DNA of 64,000 nucleotides, from positions 139,357,429 through 139,421,428 of the forward strand of contig OY821519.1 of NCBI GenBank assembly GCA_963682025.1. Reading direction: 5' to 3'. Under the pieces are notes generated by a model. That model saw only the letters and a list, made by a program, of their open reading frames with translations, did not search any database and had not been told where the DNA came from. Numbering within the stretch: the stretch's first letter is position 1; each line of letters opens with the position of its first letter. The stretch comes from Cordilura impudica (taxonomy: Eukaryota; Arthropoda; Insecta; Diptera; Scathophagidae). The position numbers and the translations under genes were made by a program. This document shows, in pieces, positions 24,370 to 36,924 of the stretch.

Positions 24370-24516
24370 TTTGAATATTTGCTGATATACTCGTAAAATG
24401 TTTTTTGGTTTTTTCATTCGGTACAACAATTATCAGATTTTTCGGCGTTCCTACCCTGGAGCAAGGTACATGTAGCTGCCCATGAGAAGAAGATGGATTA
24501 TCAAAATTTGATCTGG
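24370..24516 (-). pseudogene. Helitron helicase C-terminal fragment
   Basis: The minus-strand translation gives SSHGQLHVPCSRVGTPKNL, then VPNEKTKK. SHGQLYVAxSRV is the conserved last helicase motif of the Helitron Rep-helicase. The rest of the protein is deleted. It lies at the expected 3' place within the Helitron. Confidence 0.8.
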
Positions 24517-24544
24517 CAACACTTAGCTATTGGCCTTGAGCTTA

Positions 24545-24680
24545 GAATATCATTTGGCAATTTTTCTTTTTAGCGATTTTTGATTTTGCCCATTTTTGAT
24601 TTTGAAGATTTTTCTGGGCGATCTTTATTTTTCGCAATTTTCGGTTTTGGCGAATTTTTGATTTTGGCGATATATTTTCT
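24545..24680 (-). repeat. ATCGCCAAAATC-type minisatellite in a Helitron
   Basis: The plus strand reads GATTTTGGCGAATTTTTGAT in imperfect tandem units. The same repeat in the opposite orientation fills 53155-53700. Confidence 0.75.
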
Positions 24681-24739
24681 ACGACAAATCACACTGATAA
24701 CTAATGTACTTGTCAAAAGACTGTCGCTTTCGTAGTACT

Positions 24740-25650
24740 TCATATTTTTTATATAGGGGATGCCACGCCCACTAATCCCATCCCGCCCAATTTTTATTGG
24801 ACTACTCACATTAATATCTGATGGACTTGTGCAAAATATCAAGTCTTTCCCTTTTATAGTACACCAGTTACATGATATTAGATATCTACTTTGCATAGGC
24901 TGTGCTACGCCCACTGCTTCGATCACGCCCATTTTTTTATTCGACTAATCATACAAAGAACCTATGGGCTGATGCTAGGCCACAAAGTTCTCTCTTTAAC
25001 AGTACTCCAGATATATGACATTAAATAGTTACTTTGCATGGGGAGTGCCACGCCCATTGGTGTGAACCCGACAATATTTTGTCCGACTACTCATACTGAG
25101 ATCTGATGGTGCCGTGCAAAGTGTCAAAGCTTCCCTTTTTAGTACACCAGTCATATGATATCACATATTTACTTTGTACGGGCGGTGCCACGCCCCTGCT
25201 CCGATCACGCCCATTTTTTGTCTAATTAATCACATGAATAACTTATGAACTCACACAAAGTCCCAAGGCTCTCACTAATACAGTACTCCAGATATATGGC
25301 ATCTTATATTTAATTTGTATGGCAGGCGCCGCGCCTATTGGTCCGATACTGCCCATTTTTTGTCCGACAGCACACATTAATAATAGGTGGCATCCGACAA
25401 ATTTTAAAAGCTCTTTCTATCAAAGTACTCGAGATATATAATATTGAATTATTATTTGTATGGGAGGCCACGCCCACTTATCCGATCGCGCCCATTTCCG
25501 GCGTAGCTACTAATATTAACAATAGGTGACCTTACACAAATTCGCAAAGCTCGCCCTATCATGGTACTCAAGATGTGTATATGATATTAAAAATGTACTT
25601 TGTTTGGGAGGTGCCACGCCCACTAAAAATATAAAAAATATATAGCCTAT
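24740..25650 (-). repeat. ~140 bp tandem array inside a Helitron
   Basis: GTGCCACGCCCACT-type motifs recur at 24761, 24905, 25047, 25188, 25327, 25464 and 25613, spaced 137-149 bp. Each unit also has CCCATTTTTTGTCCGACTAC and a CCAGATATATGACATT motif. Diverged units appear at 37190-37700, 42060-42370 and 52750-53110. Confidence 0.88.
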
Positions 25651-26150
25651 AGCACTTCCCATATCCGCAGTAAGACTCTGTGAAAATTTCAGGAAGATCA
25701 GATGAGTAGTTACGGCGATTACCTCCTACAAACAAACAAACAAACACACATGACCTCTTTATAATATTAGTATAGATTTAACTGTTTTCATGGTTTTATG
25801 CAGATTAAAGAGAATTTGAAATTAAAAAATGGGTTATTCGGGATAGCATGGTATACAAATATGATACTTGCGTGTCGATGTCATAATTGTGTCAGTTTTT
25901 TTTAACAAATTAATGTACACATTTTTAATTTCCATTAGAAAGTAATTTCTTAAAAACATCCGCATCTAAAAGGGACAATGGGGGGAGATTTTTCTACCCA
26001 TTTCCAGCCAGCATAATTGTAATTCCAAAATAGTGGTTGAACATCCAGTTATTTCACTCTTTAATATGTGCCAATTTATTTATATTGCCAGCTCCAAACA
26101 AGAAATGGTTCCGCCAAACTAGTTCAGTTAAAGCTTTTATTTAAACTAGC

Positions 26151-26390
26151 ATAGCCCAGCCCTCAAAATTCAAGTGCAAATTCTAGGAAATTGTATTTTT
26201 CAATCAATTTATTTCTTTCAAAATTTTATGCCACCTAAATTTATGCCAATTTTGACAATTCACAATTCAACACTTGAATGAAATTCAATTCCGTTATTGT
26301 CATTATCTATAATATTAATAGGCTTTACGATTTCTTGTGACCGATGTTTTGTTCCACCGTTTTATCCCGATTTTGACCAGACGTATATTA
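26151..26390. repeat. Two short dispersed repeats
   Basis: 26151-26290 resembles 46704-46860 in direct orientation (shared AAATTCTAGGAAATT, TTTATGCCACCTAAA and CAATTCACAATTC). 26310-26390 repeats 23465-23550. No coding capacity or clear ends were found. Confidence 0.65.
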
Positions 26391-26554
26391 TTTGAAAGGT
26401 ATTTCTTTTTAGTCGTTTGGAAATTTACAGATTTTTTAATTTTTTCCTTTATTTTTAGTAAAACATTCCGATTTGAATGCAAACTTTCCAGATGTCGACA
26501 GTAGAAAAAAATCTGTTGAAGAATTACAAAACAGAAAACAAGACCGACCATACG

Positions 26555-26775
26555 ATACCCATCCTATCTCTTGGGTTCCACTAATTAGATATAAAAAATA
26601 AGCATTAACCAAATTTTAATGGCATTGTTATTAAAGTTCTGCCCTCGGATATGATATATAAACGAAATTTAGAAAAATATGTGCAGTATTTTTTTTTATA
26701 GATCTAAGTAAAGATCGGGAATCAGCTTCATATGGGGTTTATTTTTGGACTGCTGAAAAATGGATGTAAGAAACA
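26555..26775 (-). mobile_element. HINE copy K, diverged fragment
   Basis: GACCGACCATACGATACCCA, TCTTGGGTTCCACTAATTAG and AAGATCGGGAATCAGCTTC match the minus-strand 3' half of the HINE family with many changes. The palindrome itself is half lost. Confidence 0.65.
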
Positions 26776-27387
26776 TACAAAATGAATTATCTTCATCTGA
26801 ATTCATTACTTCTTGCTGAAATCAAATTAATCGAAATTAATATAAGTTAGGCGCAATTTAAAGATTTTTCTGGAAATATCCGTTTACAAAATTTGGTTTA
26901 TTTTCTAGCAGTTTGGTTCAAAACGTACATGGAATTTCACACCTTATAACTTTAATAAAATAAATATGTTTTTTATGGATCTAAGATCATTGCTTAGGTA
27001 ATATTACTAGCGCAAGATATGATTTTTGAACAAATATGATCAACTTCTAAGAGGAAAGTTTATATATGTATAACTTGGACAGAGTATCCATGGCCGTTCC
27101 TGTTCTTCCAAAATGTTCTAACTTCTTTTATGGTAAGCAAGTTATTAATAGAGCTACTCAAAAAAAAGCATGTTCTTTATTTTGTTAATAAATAGTACTG
27201 TTTTTTGTTGGTAATCATTTATTTGCTGTGTTAATGGCAAACACACTTGTTCTTAATAATTTCTTTCACCACTTGCTCAAATTATTCAAGTGTGTTGTTA
27301 TGTACGCCTTTCCATACATGTTTAGCCATTTAAAATCATGATCATCATCTCTCTGAACAAATACTACAAACAATTTCATATGAACAT
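26776..27387. other. Unassigned spacer
   Basis: AT-rich, with no gene or repeat recognised. Confidence 0.45.
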
Positions 27388-27705
27388 TAGGGTTAGTCAC
27401 TGTTTTTTGCGAATAATGCTCTCGCAGTATGAGGTAGGGCATGGAAAACTATGAAGAACTGCATGTTTAGTTTTTGGAAATGGTGAAAAAACCTTCCCCG
27501 TAAAATGCATTTACTTTTGCTCGAAACCGATTTTTTTATTTTAAATTTTTTGTGATTTCTAGCAAAAGTAAATGCATTTTACGGGGAAGATTTTTATACC
27601 ATTTCAAAAAAATAAACATGCAGTTCTTCATGGTTTTCCATGCCCTACATCATATTGCGAGAGCAATTCGATATTCGACAAAAGTCAAAAAAGTGACTAA
27701 CCCTA
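27388..27705. mobile_element. hAT-type MITE, 318 bp hairpin with 8 bp duplication
   Basis: It starts TAGGGTTAGTCAC and ends GTGACTAACCCTA, with arms of about 125-145 bp. For example CCCCGTAAAATGCATTTAC is answered by GTAAATGCATTTTACGGGG around a ~45 bp loop. It is flanked by ATGAACAT (27380-27387) and TTGAACAT (27706-27713), an 8 bp duplication with one mismatch. TAGGGTT ends and an 8 bp duplication point to the hAT superfamily. It is non-coding; the open frame 27552-27845 runs through the right arm. Confidence 0.87.
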
Positions 27706-27713
27706 TTGAACAT

Positions 27714-28740
27714 ACATCCATACACTCACTTTGCAGCAGTTTCTTTATACAATTATGTTATGAAGCATCATCAACAGTTTTCTATTGTTGCTCTTGTTGT
27801 TCCTATTCTTCTGTAGACGATCATAATGTTGTTTTGATGCTCTAACTATGATGATCGGTGTGATGATGGTGGCGATGATGATAGACATTTTAAAGATATC
27901 TTTTTTTATTGGCCACTTAAATGGTATTAGCAATTGTTTATGTACATCGTTTGTTAAACAATTTTTTATTTAAAATATTTTCATTCCACATACTTGAACA
28001 TTCGTACAAATACAATTTATTAACTCATAAAATAATAAAGTATTGCAAAAAATGTGAAAATTCATTCGTTCATATTAATGGAAACTTTTTTCTAGTAACT
28101 AAATCAGATATGGAAATAAATATGTAATAGGTTTTCAGAATAAAGTGGGTAAAAAAATTAATGTTTAGAAAGTCAGAGGTAAATATTAAACAAAAATTGC
28201 ACCTGTTTAGCGAATATAATATCTACAAGAGTAAAACGAACTTGCGCACGCTTCATCGTGCCTAATATTAAATGCTTTTGAAGGAGATTCAGAAACAACT
28301 AGTACGTTTAAAAAGTGCGGTTTTCAACATCTTGTCATTACGACAAAAAGTCATATTCACCACAAGTTTACACACATCACATCACAAGTTTACAAGGAAA
28401 AGTGCTGAGAAAATGATTAAGTCCGTTCATGCAAAAAAAAATTAATCTACTTAACATTCCACAATGTCAGACAAATGAAAGCTATTTGCATCTAATAGAA
28501 ATCAATTTGAAGAAGAGTAACAATGGATAATGGCATAGTAAATAATACTGTCAACTATTTTTTGTTTAAATACAATTTTATGACTTCATTTTATAAAATT
28601 AAGGAAGTATTTCAGCAACATTACATTTGGTCTGTATTTGACTTTATATTTGACTATTTTGAAACGAAACATTCCGTAGATCTATATACAATGGCGGTTA
28701 CAGAACAACACGAGCAGAAAAATTTTTGAAAATATATCTT
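27714..28740. other. Unassigned spacer
   Basis: Short frames at 27921-28127 and 28523-28729 have no family signature. No mobile-element ends were identified. Confidence 0.45.
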
Positions 28741-29009
28741 TATTTCTCATCATAACCTCCTTTTTGCTCGATACACTTCTATCAGCTATATTCAATAGCT
28801 TCGACAACCTGTTTATAGTAATAACTGTCTGTCTCCTTAAAATTGCCATCAATTGCAGACTCTACCTCACTGTTGGCAAATCTTTTACTACCGAGCCATT
28901 TTTTCAAATTTGGAAATAGCAAAAATACGAAGGGTCTAAATAAGGCAATTAAGGTGATGATGCATTTCGAACTATTATACATGGAAACAGATCTCCCACT
29001 CCAGTCCAC
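28741..29009 (-). pseudogene. Mariner transposase C-terminal remnant
   Basis: The minus-strand translation reads FLLFPNLKKWLGSKRFAN, then DSYYYKQVVEAIEYS, and after a stop KCIEQKGGYDEK. This is the C-terminus of a mariner DD34D transposase (FPNLKKWL and YYKQGIEAIE types). The upstream catalytic region is absent. Confidence 0.8.
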
Positions 29010-29147
29010 ATTTTCGACTCTTGCTTTGTCTCAGGTGTGAAGTGCTGGACTCATGTCTCATACATCGTACGAATCCATCAAAAAAATTGACTATATTGCT
29101 GTGAAATATTGCCAAACACTAACTATATTGAAACATCACGACGCTGT

Positions 29148-32100
29148 TTATACCCTATACAACTGTGTGGTCAGGGTATAATGACTTTGTTTATATCTAC
29201 CAAAAATATTTGACCTAGATCCATCTTTTATTACACCTATCGGCTCAGAATCACTTTCTGAGTTGATTTCTCGATGTCTGTCTGTCCGTCCGTCCGTCCG
29301 TCCATCCGTCAGTCTGTGAAAATCTTTTAATCAATGAAAGTATTTTGATCAAACTACACGTCGAAAATATGAATATATTCTGATGAAATTTAGTGCATAA
29401 GCTTTTATCGGCCACAGGTTGAACGTTATTGAAATTGGTGCAAATCTGTTCGTGTTCAGACCTAGTCCCCATACACATGACCCTTATGAGATCGACTTAA
29501 ATTGCCATAATACACAAATTATCATATAGATCTCGGTCAAATTGTGTTTGTGTATATTTGTTACATCCATTTATCAGTAGTCTAAAAGCAACCCTATAGC
29601 ACAATTCTTGGTTATAGCCTCCATAGGAAGTTGATCCCCGATCTTCACTTAAATCTATAAAAAACAAGTAAGAGTGTTAAATTCGGCTGTGCCGAATCTT
29701 TGATACCCTCCACCTCGGTTTGAGTATTGATAATAAATGTAAAAAAAATATTGGCAAAAGTAAACAATTTGTTAAACTTAATACCAAATTATTTCAGAAA
29801 ATTCTTTGGGTTGGTTTTCGTCTTTTTTATTATTTCGGATTTATTTCTGTGTTTGCTTTTTGGTCATCGTGGTTGCTGATCGGCATGCATTTAGGTTGCA
29901 TATAGGTATATATATGCATGCGTTTCCAAAAAAAACCAAATGTCCCAAACATTTTAAATAAAATAATTTGTTCTCTTTATTTTCTGAAAAACTTCAAATT
30001 TTCATGCAAAAAAAAAATTGTGAAAATTTATATATAAATAACATTCTCATCAAATTGCGTTTATTTGTGTAACAGTTTTTATGTTCGCAATTCTTAAATA
30101 TCATTTGACGTTTTCTAAAATTCATTGAATTTAAATCAATATTTTCTGTAGTGTGATTCTGTAAATTTCAACGATCCGACAATCGCAAAATATATCGACA
30201 GCTATTGTTGTTTGCACTGAGGATTAAGTGATTCACCAAGTACACACATCATAACGACAGTCGACAAATCTATTTTTCTATTTATTTAAATTGTAAACGA
30301 GTGGCATCTCCGTCAAAATAAGCGAAAACACAAAGAAGAATGGAAAAAAAACAAATTACTTCGTGTTTGACAGGATGATTTTATGTTGATGTTTAATATC
30401 TTTATTTCTTTACTAATATTTCTGTTTATTTATTTGAAAATGAAATAATGAATTGAATATGCTATTTAATTTTTTTATTTATATAAAAAAGTTTTTTAAT
30501 AGAAGCAAAATATTTTCACTATTTTATGATTTTTATTTATGTATGACTACATTTCAACCTAATAATTTAAGTTTTTATCGATTGAATAAACAACACAAAA
30601 ATGGTTGTAGGTTAGATAACAACAACAGCTGAGTTTAACAATAGCGAATATCGTTTAAAAATTTTACTGATAATTTTGCTATTTTCTTTTTTTAACGATT
30701 CGACTATCGGTAAAAGAAGTTACTGAATCGCGGTACTGAAAAGCTATTAATTTCTCCTGAATGTCAATATTTTTTTTAAATGTAAAAATTTTTTAAATGT
30801 AAACATAGGTATTTGGTGTTTTTTTTTTTTTTTGGAATTTCAATTTGTGTTTAACGAATAAAATTTATATAATAAAGATGCAATTGATGTCTTCTAAATT
30901 TAAAATTGTAATTTCCAACGTTTTGATATGATTTTCTGAAATTCAATTAATTGTAATTTATAATTGGAAATTTTTAATTCCAGTTTTTAGAATTGATATT
31001 TTCTTAAATTTTAATGGAAAATTTAAAAAGTGCAATTTTGTATTTATGCGAATAATAATGCTTTAGTAATTATAAACAACTTTTAAAAATTAGATGTAAT
31101 CGCAATCAGATATTTTGTAGGTAAAGCAATAATGATTCTATATAACTATGTAGAACTGTTTTGAAAGCAAAAAACTCATTAGAACTCGGTAACTCTATTT
31201 TGTGAAGACATCAAAAAGTTAATATGCCAAACTTATGTCCATATTTGTAAAAGAATAATGAAAAAACTTATGAAATAAATGACCAGCCCGTGTATACTCT
31301 TAACATTGTTCTGTATGATATCTATTTGAAAATATTGACATTCATGTTAAAATAGAAATAATTATTGCAAAGCTACTTAGAACAAACAAAAATTGTGGCG
31401 CCATCTACTGTGGCATAGTCACGCTGAGCAAAATGAAGTGACAGTCTGTTAATGCGAAAGAAATGTATTCTCCCCTCAACAAAATATTGCAGAAATTCAT
31501 GTAAAAAAATAATATACCGATTTATTTATAACATGCAGTTATTATGGATATACATACATACATATATGGAATATATGTACATACATACATATATTATTTG
31601 TGTTATTTAATATGTGTATGTATGTATATGTATTTTTGTGTTTTTCTCTTTAAATAAATTAATACATATTTTTTTTTTTTTGCTAAATTTACATTGTTTT
31701 TTTTTATTAACAACTAAGTATTTTAGCATTATTTGCTTTAGATGTTGGTGAATTTTTACTTCCTGTATATTAACTCCTAGTGTCTGCTTGTCGAAAAAAT
31801 TTTGGATCGATTTTAACCCCTTTCCCGTGACCCAATCGATCTGAACCTTTGCAGGCAGGCTCGTGGCAATGACGGATATGGTCTAACAAATCTTTTTAGT
31901 GATGCCAAAACAATGGAAACTTTTAAATTTTTCTACCAGTGTTCATAAAAGAAAAATGTACAAAGGGTTAGTTTTTATTATATTATTACCACAACGACCA
32001 CAAAAACAACAAGTCCAGCTATGACAACAATACAACATTTTGAATAACAACAATAGAGAAACATCATGTTTTCCATTTTTTTTTTACTTTTTCAGAGATT

Positions 32101-32830
32101 TCCCTGGACCTGTTCCACCGATTTTAATGATTTTTGAAACAGAAAACTTCCCATGAATTTGGTGAATCATTCTCACTAAAAATGATCACCCTAGCTGTCC
32201 TATTGAGGGCGTGATCGTGACAAGAACAATATAGAAAATTATATTTTTTTCAAGACTTTTTTAGTTCTTCATTCAAATCTCGGGCCCTAATCGACCGATT
32301 TTGACGGTTTTAAATAGCAAACTTCTCAGGATGACGGTTTTAAATAGCAAACTTCACCCTAGCTGCCCGATTGATACCGTCATCGTGATTTCCACAGCCG
32401 GACAGACGGACATCGCTATATCAACTCCGGTTGTTAAAAGGATCACAGATATATATATATTATGGGGTCCAAAATTTTTTTTCTAATTATTACAAACAGA
32501 ATGATAAACTTATATGTACCCTCTGCACAATGGAGTGGAATGTATAAAAATATTGCACAGATTTTTCTCAAATTTGGTTCGTATATCTTTTTACAAAAAT
32601 AAGTGCCCTTACCATGTATCGTTAGGATCGGCCCATTTTTCGACCTAGTTCCCACCTAAATATAGCATCCGATATGACCTTTTTCATATCCGAATGCAAC
32701 AAAACTAATAACAAATTAGTTTATGTTTATTTTCTATATTCAATTAGTTGGACCTAGAAGGTAGGGTCTCAAAACGCATGGTATAGGGTATCGTATAGTC
32801 GGTCCAGACCGCCTATAATTTTCTTACTTG
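29148..32830 (+). mobile_element. HINE copy E, split by the 2.9 kb element
   Basis: The first part, 29148-29661, runs from TACCCTATACAACTGTGTGG through the GTCC block (about 29285-29310) to CTTCACTTAAATCTATAAAA. The second part, 32546-32830, resumes exactly there with AAAAATATTGCACAGATTTT and ends in the diverged palindrome TATAGTCGGTCCAGACCGCC and CTTACTTG. The family sequence is continuous once 29662-32545 is removed. Confidence 0.88.
29662..32545 (-). mobile_element. 2.9 kb non-coding HINE-type element, copy 2, nested
   Basis: It is inverted relative to 7890-10846. It begins ACAAGTAAGAGTGTTAAATT with the hairpin ATTCGGCTGTGCCGAAT, and ends at the ACCCTCTGCACAATGGAGTGG terminus region. Shared interior blocks include AATGTTTGGGACATTTGG (reverse complement CCAAATGTCCCAAACATT). 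A 40-50 bp segment GATGACGGTTTTAAATAGCAA is duplicated near 32290-32355. No target duplication is seen, consistent with a Helitron/Helentron insertion between As. Confidence 0.85.
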
Positions 32831-32849
32831 TTTTTTTATATTTTAGGCA

Positions 32850-33120
32850 AAATCGGCACCCACATTGCGGACATTATGCGATGTATATCATGTAATACCG
32901 TTTTGTGGATTTTCTTAACCTTTCGTGGCGTGGTCGACCACTACGGTAACTGTTTTGGCAGCTCATACGGCCTCGATTAAACTCTGCCACCCAATATTTT
33001 ATAGTCGTAAACGATGGGACAGACTCCACCAGAGAAGAATTTACGGTTGTTCTGGTACCGCATTCGGAGATGTAAATTCATTAGTTCTCTGTACTAGAGA
33101 AGTTCAACAAGCCAGAAGTC
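32850..33120 (-). pseudogene. Mariner transposase N-terminal fragment
   Basis: The minus-strand reading gives SFTTIKYWVAEFNRGRMSC, then SYRSGRPRH, then after a frameshift TPRKVKKIHKTVL. This is the second helix-turn-helix and GRP linker of a mariner-type transposase. The open frame on the plus strand here is a shadow. It sits directly beside the 3' end of HINE copy E. Confidence 0.72.
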
Positions 33121-33299
33121 ACTGATATTACTAATGGAATGCAAATTACGTGGCCTCACATAGAGATGGCGTAACAAGTGCTAATTATTTTTTGTTTATT
33201 CAGTAGTTGTTTATTTAACTATTAGAAAATTGTGTAAAAATTTCTTGACATATCATTAATTAGAAAAAAAAGTTACCGTTATAAAAATTATACTGCCTT

Positions 33300-34300
33300 T
33301 AAAGTTTAAGAAAAATGGATTGCAAAGAGTTTTTTGATTAAACAAGGTTCTTTATGGGAAAAATAGTGACCAATGCAAAGAATGGATTAATAAACATTAT
33401 GGTGAATTTCAATGGTTAAAAGGTGGTATTCCGAATTTAAACTTGGTCGTAAGAGCAAAAATCATGCAGATAGTCCTGGTCGTCCAAATGAGGCAGTTAC
33501 TGAAGAGAACATAGGAAAAGTGCATCAGGTTGTATTGGATGATTGAAAGATTAAATTGAGTGCGATTTCAGGCATCATAAAGATATCAACAAAGTGAGTT
33601 CGGCATATATTACATGATCATTTAAATATGAAAAATCTTTATATTTGAAAGGTGGCGAGATTCTTAGCAGCTGAGTATGCTTTGGAGATATTTGAAATAA
33701 ATTCAACTAAATTTTTACATCGATTTATAACAATGGATGAGACGTAGATTCGTTGTTATACACCGGAGTCCAACAGACAGTGTAAAGAGTGTTTACAAGC
33801 GTGCGAGCGCTGTCTAAAGCGGCCAAAGACTCAACAATCGGCTAGAATGGTAAGGACAAATGTTTTTTGGTATCCACGTGGTATAATATTCATTGATTAT
33901 ATGGAGAAATGAAAAACAATAACTACCAAGTACTATGTTGAGTTTATTGAACAGATTAGATGAAAAAAATTAAGAAAAACGACCCCACTTAAATAAGAAA
34001 AAATTCCTGTTCCATTATGACAATGTACCGGCGCACTCATGCGCTTTGGCTTCATTACAAGTTGCTTTCCCATCCCGTATTCTCCAGATCTGGCCCCAAG
34101 CGATTATTATTTATTCCCAAACTTGAACAAGAGGCGCCAAGGAAAGATATTTTCCACAAATGAAGAAGTCAAATCAGAGACGGAAATTTATTTTGAAGAG
34201 TTTGAAAAATCCTATTTTTTCAAGGGTATCAAGATTTCAGAGGATCATTGGAAGAAGTGCATTTCACTTAATGGATATTCCGATGAAGAATAAAATTGAT
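33300..34300 (+). pseudogene. Mariner (DD34D) transposase pseudogene
   Basis: A broken transposase in order: VKRWYSEFKLGRKSKN with GRPNEAVTEENIGKV (HTH and linker), KIKLSAISGIIKIST, TMDET (about 33733; first catalytic Asp region), FWYPRGIIFIDYMEK, HYDNVPAHS (about 34015; second Asp), YSPDLAPSDYYLFPNLNK (about 34078; third Asp), ending ISEDHWKKCISLNGYS. Stops and at least two frameshifts are present. Motifs fit the mariner family. Inverted termini were not located. Confidence 0.87.
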
Positions 34301-34399
34301 TTAAAATCCAAAAAGACTGGTTTTTCATTGTTAGGCCACCAAGTTTTCACTCCATGTAGTATACTAATAAAAATGATTAATGAAGTAGAATGAAAAATG

Positions 34400-36924
34400 A
34401 TTATCAATTTATTTTTGGCCGAAAAACATGTTCTCATTAGCAGATTCTAATAAGGCAGCAGCTCTCCAGCCATTGATTCATCCAGCTGATCGGGCCTGGC
34501 ACAAACCTGCGTAATAAAAATGTGTGAAGGGCCTGTCATTTTCGTTGAGTATGAACTGTTTTATAATTATAAATGGATGTGTTAAATATTTATGAATAAT
34601 TAATTGGCAGATTTTAAACGAATTCCTGTTAAGTTAATCAGACAATTACCAATTACAGCAATTTGGTTGATCTTGACTTCAACTAATGAATAACGAGATC
34701 ACTGAATAACTCAATTCATATGCCACACATACTTTACGTAACAACAAAAACAACAGACCTGTCACTCAAAAACAAAAATGAAATCAAAAAACTTCATATG
34801 TGTTATTTAAAGCCGATATGTGGTTGCATGATGCTGTTGTTACCTTAAAACAAATTGAGCAATAATGGTAACATGGCACTGCACCACTAGACAATGTGTG
34901 TAACAAAAGAGCAAAATTTGTTATAAGCCATCAGTTTAATTGAGGAAAAAAGGTTAATTTCGACTTTGGCGCAAAAGCTTTAATTATATAGACAAGTGCC
35001 AACTGAATGGCTTTATATGGGGATGTAGCAATAACAATAAAAACAGCAACAAAACTATAATAATAATAACGACAGCTATAGCAGCGCCACTAGCAACTGT
35101 TACTAATTATATAACTCTAGATTAATTAACCCTTTAAAGCAACACTTGCTTGGTTGAAAATACTGACCATTATTACGCTGTGAAAATAAAGTAATGAAAA
35201 ATTATATTTTGCATACGTAGGAGGCCTTTCGAATACGCATTGCAAATGCGTTTCTATTTTGATAATTGCAAAAGTTTACCACAGAAATTCGCAAACTTTA
35301 ATGTAACGTCATATCTGGCTTGCCTCTGATAGAGATTTAATAACATGAAAGTGAAAAGAAAAATTCTCTCTAAAGAAATGTATTTATAAGTGGTTAATGG
35401 GATCTGCGCACATGTATTGGTAGTCTGATCAAATTATTTCATTAAGCTCCAAATTGTTTAAAGAGAGAATTTTATACAACCAAACTATTGCTATGACTAA
35501 ATAACAAGTAAAGTCGATCAAAAAAGAAGAAGATTTCTTTTGTTCGGAAATTATTTTATTTGACTTCTTCAAGTGGTTGTGTATGAGCGTCGTCAATAAT
35601 GGGTTATAAATTATTTAATTAAAAAAAAAAATCGCAGAGAAGAACGAGTGGCATTAAGAGGGAAAGATAGATTTTAGTTAAACTAACAATAAGTGTAACT
35701 CACATAAAAACACACATTCTTAGTCATGAGGTGTATAATTACCCCTTCTATAACTACTAAAACCCAAACGAGTATATACAGATAAATATGTTATTCTGTA
35801 TGTACGAGTATCTTAACAATTGCTTAGAAATGGTTAAAGCAATTTAACATTTTCAAACATAACGATACACAGGTGGCTTCACACTCATGTTTCAAATTGT
35901 ATGTGATAAATTTCTAGCGGCATTCTCTAAACAGCATGCCGTATTGATTATTCGTTAATAATAAGTGTGTGGCGCTTCAACCATTGAATATCGACCGACC
36001 CAGACAGCCAACTATCGAACTCGCAAACAAACAACCATAAAACTATTAATCAATAATTGTTCTAATCTGTACTTAAGGTGGAACCCAAACACATAGAACC
36101 AGAAATACTTTGCTGCATTTATTTGAAGCTTCTCTTTTGGTTTACACTTTAAAGCCATTCCATGAAAAATATTCATCATACATGGGCAGCAAGGCACACT
36201 AAAGAGAAACTGATAATAAATAATTTCTGACCAATTGAAGAATGTGTGATTCCAGCAACAACATAGAAGCTTATAAAAAAATACATCAACATTTAAATTT
36301 CTGGTAAATTCGCAAAAATGTATCCTTTGTTGAAAAGTCTCTTAAATATTAAAAGTACTGAATATTGGATCAGCCTTTCATAAAACCGATTCCTACTATT
36401 GCTCAAGCAATTTCTGTAATTTGTTTCATTTAGCGAATTTTACAAAAGAAAGCGCTATATTGCCGCTGTCCGTCTTCTTTTTCAAATGATTTTAGCGTTA
36501 TTTGCAATAATATTATATAATATTGCATAATTGAACCAAGTATATTTATATTTACTTGGCAGATTTCAATTTTATCAAAATGTTATAAACTTTACAAAAA
36601 GTTAAAAGATTAACCAGCAGGCTAGTCCCAATTACAGTATGAGATTGAATCTATACATTGCAATTTAGCTTATAATTTAGAAGGGGTTTATTTTGACAAC
36701 AATATTGAGGAATCAAACAGAAGTTCATTAGTTCACAAAATGCCTTATTTTCACTAAAATATTTATTTTATAGCAGTAAAAAAGAAATCGAAGAGTATGA
36801 AAAATACGCAGGGCTTTAAAACATTTTTTAGAACAAATCGCGAGTGTAGTTTCACAATTTCAGTTAAATTGGAGCAAAACTAACGAAGCTACATCATTTT
36901 AAACGACCGCCCTCATACCATATA
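34400..36924. other. Long unassigned AT-rich region
   Basis: About 2.5 kb without a supported gene or mobile-element motif. Short CAA and TAA runs occur near 35040-35090. This is the least element-like stretch of the window and could be intronic or intergenic host DNA, but nothing proves it. Confidence 0.45.

Larger units (their letters stand above)
24350..25776 (-). mobile_element. Helitron deletion derivative with helicase tail and tandem repeats
   Basis: The minus-strand 5' end A|TCTATACTAATATTATAAAG is at 25776. Going 3' it contains a ~140 bp tandem array, an ATCGCCAAAATC-type minisatellite and the last codons of a Helitron helicase. Its own 3' CTAG end is not seen; it abuts the smaller Helitron at 24350. 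The order array, minisatellite, 3' end is repeated at 52750-53735. Confidence 0.75.

Noticed and set aside
32925..33125. 66 aa plus-strand frame
   Set aside because: The minus strand of the same interval encodes recognisable mariner residues, so the plus frame is a shadow.
34400..36924. Host gene exons in the longest element-poor stretch
   Set aside because: No open frame over about 60 codons, no splice-bounded conserved peptide and no motif; left as unassigned.
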